Of a stretch of DNA of 12,607 bases, positions 6,371 to 12,607 are shown in pieces. The DNA is taken from NCBI GenBank assembly GCA_035275625.1, contig DATEMK010000082.1:1-12607 (forward strand), written 5' to 3'. Position 1 is the first letter of the stretch, and every line of letters begins with the position of its first letter. The notes under the pieces are model-generated. The model ran no database searches. It was not told where the DNA came from and worked only from the letters and a program-made list of their open reading frames with translations. Both the position numbers and the translations under genes were made by a program. This DNA is from DATEMK01 sp035275625. GTDB taxonomy: Bacteria > Bacteroidota > Bacteroidia > AKYH767-A > OLB10.

Positions 6371-7495
6371 ATGAAATACGCTGAACGCTCCTCTGCAATT
6401 CTTTTATTACAAGACGGAACAATTTTTTACGGAAAGTCTGCCGGTAAAATTGGTATTGCCACGGGCGAAATCTGCTTTAACACAGGCATGACGGGTTACC
6501 AGGAAATATTTACCGATCCTTCTTACTTTGGCCAACTGATGGTTTCCACCAATGTTCATATTGGCAATTACGGAATTAAGGAAGAAGAGTCCGAATCGCA
6601 GTCCATTAAAATTGCCGGGCTTGTATGCCGAACATTCAGCGGACATTATTCGCGTAAAACGGCAACAATGTCTGTGCAGGATTGGTTTGTTGAACAAAAC
6701 ACTGTCGTAATAACGGATGTGGATACGCGTGCCCTGGTGCAATACATCCGCCACAAAGGAGCTATGAATGCAATCATTTCATCAGAAAATAAAACGGTTG
6801 AAGAACTGCAGAAAATTCTTTCTAAAGTTCCTCCCATGGCAGGATTGGAATTGTCTTCAAAAGTTTCCACTCAGAAACCTTATTATTTTGGAAACCCTGA
6901 TGCGGGGCTGAAAGTGGCTGTGCTGGATGTGGGTGTAAAAACAAATACCCTGCGCTGCCTTTCAGAAAGGGGATGTCATGTTAAAGTATTTCCTTATGAT
7001 TCTTCTTTTGCAGAAATGCAGTCGTGGGAGCCGGATGGTTATCTTATTTCTAACGGGCCGGGTGATCCTGCGGCTATGCAGAACGTTGTGAAAACCGTAA
7101 AAGATATTTTGAATGCCGATGTTCCTCTTTTCGGAATTTGCCTTGGCCACCAGTTGCTTGCCGAAGCCTGCGGCATTACCACTTATAAAATGTTTAACGG
7201 GCATCGCGGCATTAATCATCCGGTGAAAAATCTTCTTACCGGAAAATGTGAAGTGACTTCTCAAAATCATGGTTTCTCTGTTTCGAAAGAAGAAATAATG
7301 AAAGCAAAAGAAATTGAAGTGACGCATGTGAATCTGAATGATGAAACCATTGAAGGCATTCGTATCACAAATAAAAAAGCTTTTTCAGTTCAATACCATC
7401 CCGAATCCTCCCCCGGACCGGATGATGCGCGCTATCTTTTTGATGAGTTTGTCAGTATGATGAAAATGGCGGTGAAGGAAGAATTGGGAGTTTGA
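6371..7495 (+). CDS. carA: Carbamoyl-phosphate synthase small (glutaminase) subunit
   Basis: CarA hydrolyses glutamine and channels ammonia to the CarB synthetase subunit, which makes carbamoyl phosphate for arginine and pyrimidine synthesis. The 374-residue product has the N-terminal CPSase_sm domain (FNTGMTGYQEIFTDPSYFGQ, 36-55) and a C-terminal class I glutamine amidotransferase domain (about 180-365). The catalytic triad is visible: nucleophile Cys257 in LFGICLGHQL, and His343 and Glu345 in VQYHPESSPG. The oxyanion-region motif SNGPGDP is at 227-233. carB is not in the window. A Bacteroidota TAnnTTTG promoter is not evident in the 57 nt after the terminator. Location after rplQ is a recurrent Bacteroidota arrangement. 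Confidence 0.97.
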   Translation: MKYAERSSAILLLQDGTIFYGKSAGKIGIATGEICFNTGMTGYQEIFTDPSYFGQLMVSTNVHIGNYGIKEEESESQSIKIAGLVCRTFSGHYSRKTATMSVQDWFVEQNTVVITDVDTRALVQYIRHKGAMNAIISSENKTVEELQKILSKVPPMAGLELSSKVSTQKPYYFGNPDAGLKVAVLDVGVKTNTLRCLSERGCHVKVFPYDSSFAEMQSWEPDGYLISNGPGDPAAMQNVVKTVKDILNADVPLFGICLGHQLLAEACGITTYKMFNGHRGINHPVKNLLTGKCEVTSQNHGFSVSKEEIMKAKEIEVTHVNLNDETIEGIRITNKKAFSVQYHPESSPGPDDARYLFDEFVSMMKMAVKEELGV

Positions 7496-7534
7496 GGTTT
7501 CTTTTGAACTTTTATGAACTTCAAACTTCAAACT
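7489..7534. other. Convergent intergenic stretch with weak hairpin and ACTTCAA heptamers
   Basis: AGTTTGAGG (7489-7497, overlapping the carA end) can pair with CTTCAAACT (7526-7534), a 9-bp stem with one wobble but a 28-nt loop. ACTTCAA is repeated in tandem at 7518-7534 with a 7-nt period. It lies between convergent carA and the M13 peptidase gene and might serve as a weak bidirectional terminator; evidence is thin. Confidence 0.35.
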
Positions 7535-7537
7535 ATT

Positions 7538-9595
7538 TTACCAAATCTTCACCCTCAAACTATCCGCCCTCCACATCGCATCGCCTTCCTTAACTCCGAA
7601 GGCGGTATAAAATTCAGGCATATCGGATAACGGACCTATTACACGATATTTTGCAGGCGAGTGTTCATTACTGCGAACCTGGTCAGCAATAGCTTCGGGG
7701 CGCTGGTTGATCATCCATGCAAGGGCATACCCGAGGAAAAAACGCTGATCGGGATTTAATCCGCCAATGATCTCTTTGTTTTTATACTGACTGGTTTTTT
7801 TAAATGCTTCATATCCCATCATAATGCCGCCAATGTCTGCAATGTTTTCGCCCTGGGTTAATTCACCGTTAATATGGAGTGAATCAACGGCAACATATTC
7901 GTTAAATTGTTTTACAACTTGTTTTGTTTTGGCGTAAAATCTCGAACTGTCTTCTGAAGTCCACCAGTTATTAAGGTTGCCGAGGTCATCGTATTTGCTG
8001 CCCTGGTCGTCAAAACCGTGAGTGATTTCATGACCGAAAGTGGAACCGCCAATTATGGAGTAAAGAATGGCATCATCAGCGAGCTTATGCTCATAACCCG
8101 GAACAATGATGTTGCAGCCCGGAACAACAATTTCATTATTGGAAGGATTGTAATAAGCGTTATACGTTTGCGGCTGCATGCCCCATTCAGTACGGTCAAC
8201 GGGCTTGCCGTATTTTGAAATCATGTAATTAAATTCCCATTTGTTTGCACTCATAACGTTATGCACGTACGAAGAACGGTCAACGGTCAATGCACTGAGG
8301 TCTTTCCATTTATCGGGGTAACCCACTTTAAAAATCATGGTAGAAAGTTTTTTCAGCGCTTTTTCTTTTGTTGCATCACTCATCCAATCCAATGTTTTTA
8401 TTCTCTCCGCATACACCTCTTTAATTCCATTTCCTATTTCCTCCAGTTTTTCTTTTGTTCCTTTCGGAAGATATTCCTGCACATAGACCTGCCCGATTAA
8501 TTCTCCTAACATGCCATCGGTTGTTTCCACCACCCGTTTCCATCTTGGCTTTGGTTCTTTAACTCCCCGAAGCGTGGCGGAATAAAAGTTGAAAGATTCC
8601 ATATACGTTTTGTCATCGAGATATCGTGCAAGTCCGCGCACGAGATGATATTTGAGATAATTTTTCCAATCGTCCATTGAAAATGTTTTGAGATAGCCGT
8701 TCAGTGCAGTTAAAAATTCAGGCTGGCCCACCACCACAGTATCTGCATTTTTTAAACCAACGCCTTCGGTAAAAATATTCCAGTCAAAATTGGGAGTGGA
8801 TGCAGACAATTGCTTAAAGGATATTTTATTGTAGTTCTTAAAAGGATCGCGGGTATCTTCGCGTTTGCGTGATGATTTTGCAATGGCAGTTTCCAGCTTC
8901 ATCATGTTACCAGCGGCAGTTTTTGCTTTTGCATCATCATAACCCATCAGCTTAAACATGTTGTTAAGATGCTCAACAAATTTTTCACGGTTGGTTACAG
9001 CACGCGAATCGGTATCAAAATAATAGCTCCGGTCAGGAAGGCTTAAACCGCCCTGGTAGATAAAGATCGCATTCTTGCTGCTGATCTTATCGTCCTGGCC
9101 TACATAGAATGCGAACATAGGCGAACCTGAAACAGCATGAATATAAGATGCCGCCCTGACAATATCCTTTGCATCCCTTGCAGCATCAATCATGTTAAAA
9201 TCTGTTTTTAAATCTGCAATGCCGTTTTTATTGAGTGTAACGGAGTCCATACCCGTAAAAAAGAAATCACCGATCTTCTGCTTGTTGCTTCCTTTCTCCG
9301 CATCGGTCAATGCAGCAGAAGATTCGCAGACATCTTTTACCTGCGCATTGATGGTATCCTGGATTAACTGCCAGAGGCCATTTTGCTGTTCGCTCGGAGG
9401 AATGGGATTGTTTTTAAACCAGCCATTGTTGGCAAACATGAAAAAATCATCACCGGGTTTTATGGTGGAGTCAATATGAGAAGCAAGCGGATCGGGTCCG
9501 TCTGATCCTGGTTCGTTTTTTGGCGCATTGGATTTGCAGGAGGCAATGACGGTAATGATAACTGCATATATTACCGGGAGCAGTGTTTTTTTCAT
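7538..9595 (-). CDS. pepO: M13 family (neprilysin/PepO-type) zinc metallopeptidase lipoprotein
   Basis: This predicted zinc endopeptidase of family M13 probably cleaves peptides in the periplasm or at the cell surface; the natural substrate is unknown and the gene symbol is family-level. The 685-residue precursor begins with a lipoprotein signal peptide (MKKTLLPVIYAVIITVIASC, lipobox Cys20). The M13 N-terminal domain spans about 45-440. The catalytic domain has the substrate-binding motif NAYY (479-482), zinc motif HEITH (His522, Glu523, His526), third zinc ligand Glu583 with Asp587 in GENIADIGG, and the end NEHSPAKYRV...MPEFYTAFGV finishing in the family-typical Trp. All key residues are intact and the length is normal. 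It is transcribed alone, with a TAnnTTTG box 21 nt upstream. Confidence 0.95.
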   Translation of the reverse strand: MKKTLLPVIYAVIITVIASCKSNAPKNEPGSDGPDPLASHIDSTIKPGDDFFMFANNGWFKNNPIPPSEQQNGLWQLIQDTINAQVKDVCESSAALTDAEKGSNKQKIGDFFFTGMDSVTLNKNGIADLKTDFNMIDAARDAKDIVRAASYIHAVSGSPMFAFYVGQDDKISSKNAIFIYQGGLSLPDRSYYFDTDSRAVTNREKFVEHLNNMFKLMGYDDAKAKTAAGNMMKLETAIAKSSRKREDTRDPFKNYNKISFKQLSASTPNFDWNIFTEGVGLKNADTVVVGQPEFLTALNGYLKTFSMDDWKNYLKYHLVRGLARYLDDKTYMESFNFYSATLRGVKEPKPRWKRVVETTDGMLGELIGQVYVQEYLPKGTKEKLEEIGNGIKEVYAERIKTLDWMSDATKEKALKKLSTMIFKVGYPDKWKDLSALTVDRSSYVHNVMSANKWEFNYMISKYGKPVDRTEWGMQPQTYNAYYNPSNNEIVVPGCNIIVPGYEHKLADDAILYSIIGGSTFGHEITHGFDDQGSKYDDLGNLNNWWTSEDSSRFYAKTKQVVKQFNEYVAVDSLHINGELTQGENIADIGGIMMGYEAFKKTSQYKNKEIIGGLNPDQRFFLGYALAWMINQRPEAIADQVRSNEHSPAKYRVIGPLSDMPEFYTAFGVKEGDAMWRADSLRVKIW

Positions 9596-9616
9596 TTAGA
9601 ATTTTTTTGTGAAGGG

Positions 9617-9624
9617 CAAAGCTA
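9617..9624 (-). promoter_or_regulatory. Bacteroidota -7 promoter box (TAGCTTTG) for the M13 peptidase gene
   Basis: Read on the minus strand this is TAGCTTTG, a perfect match to the TAnnTTTG -7 consensus recognised by the Bacteroidota primary sigma factor. It ends 21 nt before the start codon. No TTG is seen at the expected 19-nt spacing upstream, so the -33 element is weak or absent. Confidence 0.6.
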
Positions 9625-9683
9625 TGAAAAGAAGGTGATGTATTTTGGCTTTACATTATTATGTGAGTATTAAAATCGGAACG

Positions 9684-9719
9684 CGGATGACACGGATGAT
9701 GCGGATGAAAAGCGGATTT
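9684..9719. repeat. CGGATGA short repeat with 9-nt period
   Basis: CGGATGA occurs at 9684, 9693 and 9702 (9-nt spacing) followed by a variant CGGATTT at 9713. It is G/C-richer than its surroundings and lies in the divergent region between the M13 peptidase gene and the DUF5522-type gene. It encodes nothing visible. Confidence 0.75.
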
Positions 9720-9733
9720 ATATTTTTTTATTT

Positions 9734-9843
9734 AACCTTAGTAGAAATCAATGATATCATCTTTAAAAACCTTATTACTTTTAATTGCTTTGAAAATAAG
9801 GTAATAAGGTATATAATCGTTGTCAGAATTTTCTACTAAGGTT
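9734..9843. mobile_element. 110-bp nested inverted-repeat element (MITE-like)
   Basis: The ends AACCTTAGTAGAAA (9734-9747) and TTTCTACTAAGGTT (9830-9843) are a perfect 14-bp terminal inverted repeat. Inside lie a second 10-bp inverted pair, ACCTTATTAC (9769-9778) and GTAATAAGGT (9801-9810), and a 10-bp self-palindrome ATGATATCAT (9751-9760). The inner and outer arms are related (AACCTTAGTA versus AACCTTATTA), so the element carries two direct and two inverted copies of one motif. There is no ORF, and no convincing target-site duplication beyond a possible TT. It could be a miniature inverted-repeat transposable element or a structured regulatory RNA; one copy cannot decide. Confidence 0.5.
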
Positions 9844-9873
9844 TTGAATCGCAATTTAACGAAATTTGCAGGG

Positions 9874-10056
9874 ATGGCTTTTACGGATAAGTTTGACAAG
9901 GAAGATTTTTACCTGACTCCTGAGGGTTTTATTGTTTTTACGGAGAAATATCATTTGAAACGCGGGTATTGCTGTGAGAGTAATTGCAGGCATTGTCCGT
10001 ACAAGCAAAAAAAGGACAAGAAAAGTAAAAATGATCATGGCGGAAGTCAGGATTAA
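9874..10056 (+). CDS. Small four-cysteine protein, DUF5522-type
   Basis: A 60-residue cytosolic protein with no signal peptide. The core DFYLTPEGFIVFTEKYHLKRG is followed by GYCCESNCRHCPYKQKK. The four cysteines (33, 34, 38, 41) in CC-x3-C-RH-C-PY are the hallmark I associate with the widespread DUF5522 family, whose function I do not know; a metal or cofactor site is plausible. The Lys/Asp-rich C-terminal tail is probably disordered. I chose ATG 9874 because the longer frame needs a TTG (9820) and would run through the right arm of the 110-bp inverted-repeat element, whereas from ATG the protein begins just before the conserved part. It faces the SBBP-repeat gene convergently. Confidence 0.8.
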   Translation: MAFTDKFDKEDFYLTPEGFIVFTEKYHLKRGYCCESNCRHCPYKQKKDKKSKNDHGGSQD

Positions 10057-10194
10057 GATATTGTATAAATCAGCATTTGATTAAGTCATTGGAGCAACTG
10101 TTTTTTATGATTGGAAAATTCGCTGCTTTAACCGGGTAATTTGCCTGTTTTCGTTCCTAAAAAGAAATCAGTTTAGAGGAAACAAACTTCAAAT

Positions 10195-11814
10195 TCATTC
10201 TTTGATGGTTTCCCCTTTGCCAATCACATTGTTTTTATTTCTTATTTCATAAATGTAAATTCCTTTTGCAAGTTGCTTTGTATTCAACGAAACAGAGTTT
10301 GCAAATCTCTGATACAATATTTTTCTTGAAGTTATCTCATAAATAATAACTTCTGAAAGTTCATTGTTATTTACACGAATGTTTAACAGATCATAAAACG
10401 GATTAGGATATAAGGATGTTTTTATTAATTCGGCTGGCGTATCAATTCCTGTTATTCCGTTACACGCTTTCCAGATAAAAGCATCACCACCATTTGTATC
10501 AGCGGTAAGCGTAATTAAATCGAAAGAAGCTGTATTGATGAAGTTTCCGCACACATAGACATTGCTGTTGTTATCGCATGCCACACCACTGCCATGATCA
10601 TATTGCACACCACCGGCATGCTTTACGGAATTAACAATACCGGATGAATCATATTCGGCAAGAAATATATAATCAATACCAGGAAGATTAAGCGTCACTG
10701 TTCCGAATGTTGCATTACCCTCAAAATGCCCGGTCTGGTATATTTTATTATTATTTGCGACAACTACTCCGCCTCCGATGTCCCTGTTTATTCCTCCGGT
10801 ATTTTCAACCCAAATTATATTTCCACTGCTATCATACCTTGCAAGCATGATATCCTTATCACCGTAAGTATTGACGGTAATTGGTCCAAATATGCAGGCA
10901 GTGCTTGCGCCCATGCTTACGTAAATATTGCTGCCGCTATCTATAGCTAATCCTGAAACAAAATCATCTAAATATCCTCCTGCAGATTTTGCCCACAGCA
11001 TATTGCCGTTATTATCATATTTCGCGAGGAACATGTCGTAATATCCCTGGTTAATGAGTACGGTAGAGCCGATTGTCATATCCGCAAAAAAGCTTCCTGT
11101 AACAAAAATGTTTCCTGCTCCGTCAATGGCTAATGAAACTCCGCCATCGTTTTGAGCGCTGCCCGCTGAATGAGCCCACAAATAATTTCCATTCAAATCC
11201 ATTTTTGCAATAAAGAAATCTCTTTGTCCGTAACTTGTGAGAGTGGTGCTTCCCAGCACAATGGAAAGTGAAAAAGTACCGCATATGTAAAGATCATTAT
11301 TAAGAACAGCAATTCCTCCAACCTGGTCCCAATCTGTATTTCCAATGGACTTAGCCCATTTCACATTACCTGCGCTATCATATTTTGCTGCAAAGCCATT
11401 CGGAAATCCTGATGTATTATTAAGTGTAATAGTATCAAATACGGCCGTACCGAAATTAACACCAGTCATATAAATATTGTTGTTATTATCCAGAGCAATT
11501 GATGAGGGGGCATCAATGTTATATCCTCCTGCACTCTTAATCCACAATAGATTTCCGTTCGCGTCATACTTTGCAAGGAAAATATCTTCATAGGAAGAAC
11601 TGATAAGCGTTATTCCGGAAAACACAGCAGTATCTGTATAATGTCCTGCAACATACACATTGCCGGAATTATCGGTAGCTACAGCAAATGCTCTGTCATG
11701 ATCGTTAGGGCTCCCTCCCTGTTTTGCCCATCCGCCAAGACATTGACCATTTGCAATATGGAGAGATAATTCAAAAATAATTGCTATTGCAATTCCTTTA
11801 AATAGATTTATCAT
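10195..11814 (-). CDS. Secreted SBBP beta-propeller repeat protein with T9SS C-terminal sorting domain
   Basis: This 539-residue protein is predicted to be exported by Sec and then through the type IX secretion system to the cell surface or medium; its ligand or role is unknown. An N-terminal signal peptide (about 1-24, ending ANGQ) is followed by seven SBBP repeats of about 61 residues. Each opens with a Trp and a Gly-rich turn (W29, W91, W153, W213, W274, W335; Asn395 replaces Trp in the last) and contains GNxYVxG and DIFLAKYDxxGN-type strands. This matches a seven-bladed propeller. The C-terminal ~75 residues are a type A sorting domain, with LYPNPF at 468-473 and a KGIYIYEI near the end. 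No catalytic motif is seen. Confidence 0.9.
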   Translation of the reverse strand: MINLFKGIAIAIIFELSLHIANGQCLGGWAKQGGSPNDHDRAFAVATDNSGNVYVAGHYTDTAVFSGITLISSSYEDIFLAKYDANGNLLWIKSAGGYNIDAPSSIALDNNNNIYMTGVNFGTAVFDTITLNNTSGFPNGFAAKYDSAGNVKWAKSIGNTDWDQVGGIAVLNNDLYICGTFSLSIVLGSTTLTSYGQRDFFIAKMDLNGNYLWAHSAGSAQNDGGVSLAIDGAGNIFVTGSFFADMTIGSTVLINQGYYDMFLAKYDNNGNMLWAKSAGGYLDDFVSGLAIDSGSNIYVSMGASTACIFGPITVNTYGDKDIMLARYDSSGNIIWVENTGGINRDIGGGVVVANNNKIYQTGHFEGNATFGTVTLNLPGIDYIFLAEYDSSGIVNSVKHAGGVQYDHGSGVACDNNSNVYVCGNFINTASFDLITLTADTNGGDAFIWKACNGITGIDTPAELIKTSLYPNPFYDLLNIRVNNNELSEVIIYEITSRKILYQRFANSVSLNTKQLAKGIYIYEIRNKNNVIGKGETIKE

Positions 11815-11867
11815 TATTGGTTTATTATTTAAAAAATATTCTACACCTCAAACTCTTGCGAGTAGAC

Positions 11868-11875
11868 CAAAGATA
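11868..11875 (-). promoter_or_regulatory. Bacteroidota -7 promoter box (TATCTTTG) for the SBBP-repeat gene
   Basis: On the minus strand this reads TATCTTTG, a perfect TAnnTTTG match, 53 nt before the start codon. No TTG is seen at the 19-nt spacing. The predicted transcript would begin at or near ACTCGCAAGAGT (11863-11852), a small 4-bp hairpin with a GCAA tetraloop that may cap the leader. The rest of the 216-nt gap to 12030 holds no gene or clear terminator, only short palindromes such as GAGGCCTC at 11927-11934. Confidence 0.6.
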
Positions 11876-12030
11876 CAAAAAAAGGGGGCTAAGAAAATTA
11901 TTTACCAGGTTGTTTTTTAACCTCTCGAGGCCTCAGCCTACTCCGGCAAATCGGATGCGAATAATAAAAAACACAGACACCGGAAGTGGTAAAAGATTAC
12001 TAAGATTGGTTACAAAGTAGGGGCAGAGAC

Positions 12031-12504
12031 TTATCTCGCAATTTCCTGTGAAGCAAATTTCATCAATGCCCAGATCATCCCGACATAAATTTCGTTTGCG
12101 TTCGATTGGTTATAGTCTTCGTTTATTTGCGACATCGTTCTATCCCAAAGCGCCCCGGCATCCAGGGTGGGTATGCAATAATATTCGGATATCGCTGGTT
12201 TTCCGCTGCGTTTTTTCTGGTAAATTGCCATTATTGCACAGGGAACAGTATCGTTTTCCCTGTAGAGGCCTTTAAAAGCAAATCCTCTCGATACATCAGA
12301 ATATTTTAAATTCCATTCGCCAAGATCTTTTATTGCATACCCTTTTTTCATATCCAGCCCGCCTTCAGCCTGGACCTTATAGCCCTTGGTTACATAATTG
12401 TATTCTTCTTCTGATGTGGTGATTTTTGACTGGGAATATGATTTAACGGTTCCGAAAAAGAATGTGAGCAGAACTGTTGCGAGGATGAGTTTGATTTTTT
12501 TCAT
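12031..12504 (-). CDS. Small secreted protein of unknown function
   Basis: I do not recognise a family. The 157-residue precursor has a clear Sec signal peptide (MKKIKLILATVLLTFFFGTV, then KSYSQ), with likely cleavage after Gln25; there is no lipobox Cys, so a soluble periplasmic or exported protein is expected. The mature part (about 132 residues) is mixed in composition, with two cysteines (89 and 110) that could form a disulfide, and segments such as KGYAIKDLGEWNLKYSDV and FKGLYRENDTVPCAIMAIYQ that look like beta strands. I chose ATG 12504 because the longer frame would start at a TTG (12534) that lies inside the TACCTTTG promoter box. No partner gene is adjacent. Confidence 0.75.
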   Translation of the reverse strand: MKKIKLILATVLLTFFFGTVKSYSQSKITTSEEEYNYVTKGYKVQAEGGLDMKKGYAIKDLGEWNLKYSDVSRGFAFKGLYRENDTVPCAIMAIYQKKRSGKPAISEYYCIPTLDAGALWDRTMSQINEDYNQSNANEIYVGMIWALMKFASQEIAR

Positions 12505-12531
12505 GTTGTTTTTTGTTGGGGGTTGATGCTG

Positions 12532-12561
12532 CAAAGGTAAAAGTTAAATAATAAGCTTCAA
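12532..12561 (-). promoter_or_regulatory. Bacteroidota promoter TTG-N19-TACCTTTG upstream of the small secreted protein gene
   Basis: On the minus strand TTG (12561-12559) and TACCTTTG (12539-12532) are separated by exactly 19 nt. This matches the TTG-N19-TAnnTTTG form of the Bacteroidota housekeeping promoter. The -7 box ends 27 nt before ATG 12504, giving a leader of about 20 nt with no Shine-Dalgarno site. It is the best promoter match in the window. Confidence 0.75.
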
Positions 12562-12607
12562 TCATATACACGAGAAAAGAACTTCAGAAATTTCAAACGG
12601 GAATCGA

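Noticed and set aside
9820..9873. TTG-initiated N-terminal extension of the DUF5522-type protein
   Set aside because: The extension runs through the right arm of the 110-bp inverted-repeat element and adds nothing conserved; ATG 9874 fits the domain start.
11901..11940. Short palindromes (AGGTT/AACCT, CTCGAG, GAGGCCTC) as a terminator for the small secreted protein gene
   Set aside because: Stems are only 4-5 bp, about 100 nt from the stop codon, and are not followed by a proper T-run on the minus strand.
11817..12020. 67-aa plus-strand frame in the gap between the two minus-strand genes
   Set aside because: It has a TTG start, covers the SBBP-gene promoter and leader, is very basic, and has no recognisable motif.
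12048..12309. Two plus-strand frames (75 and 67 aa) opposite the small secreted protein gene
   Set aside because: They are mutually overlapping shadows of a gene that has a signal peptide and a strong promoter on the other strand.
12505..12534. TTG-initiated extension (MQHQPPTKNN) of the small secreted protein
   Set aside because: The TTG is part of the TACCTTTG promoter box, and the extension would place polar residues before the signal peptide.

Overview
The window is a chromosomal segment from a member of the Bacteroidota, probably an environmental Chitinophagales/Sphingobacteriales-like lineage; the order is an inference. Supporting evidence: the gene order rplO-secY-map-infA-rpmJ-rpsM-rpsK-rpsD-rpoA-rplQ-carA, a zinc-less L36, an L17 with a long Lys/Ala-rich tail, start codons preceded by A-rich leaders rather than Shine-Dalgarno sites, perfect TAnnTTTG promoter boxes, and a type IX secretion (T9SS) sorting domain on one secreted protein.

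Positions 1-6256 (+ strand) are the distal half of the spc/alpha ribosomal-protein supercluster: the end of L15, SecY, methionine aminopeptidase, IF-1, L36, S13, S11, S4, RNA polymerase alpha and L17, closed by a clear intrinsic terminator at 6277-6313. Together these genes supply the ribosome, the Sec translocon, N-terminal Met processing, initiation and the RNA polymerase assembly platform. carA (6371-7495) follows in the same direction and feeds arginine and pyrimidine synthesis.

Positions 7538-12504 hold accessory genes. Three are on the minus strand: an M13 (neprilysin/PepO-type) metallopeptidase lipoprotein, a seven-repeat SBBP beta-propeller protein with a T9SS C-terminal signal, and a small secreted protein I do not recognise. 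Each has a perfect TAnnTTTG box 21-53 nt upstream of its start. Between the first two lies a small plus-strand gene for a four-cysteine protein of the DUF5522 type.

I see no new multi-gene system. The most unusual content is between the genes. The junctions infA-rpmJ, rpmJ-rpsM, rpsK-rpsD, rpsD-rpoA and rpoA-rplQ are filled with short tandem repeats, mostly of 7-nt period, with 8 nt at infA-rpmJ and irregular spacing before rpoA. One of them is a 26-bp perfect hairpin. The heptamer CGTAAAT recurs in front of three genes (rpsM, rpsD, rpoA). A 110-bp nested inverted-repeat element resembling a miniature mobile element sits upstream of the DUF5522-type gene, next to a 9-nt CGGATGA repeat.
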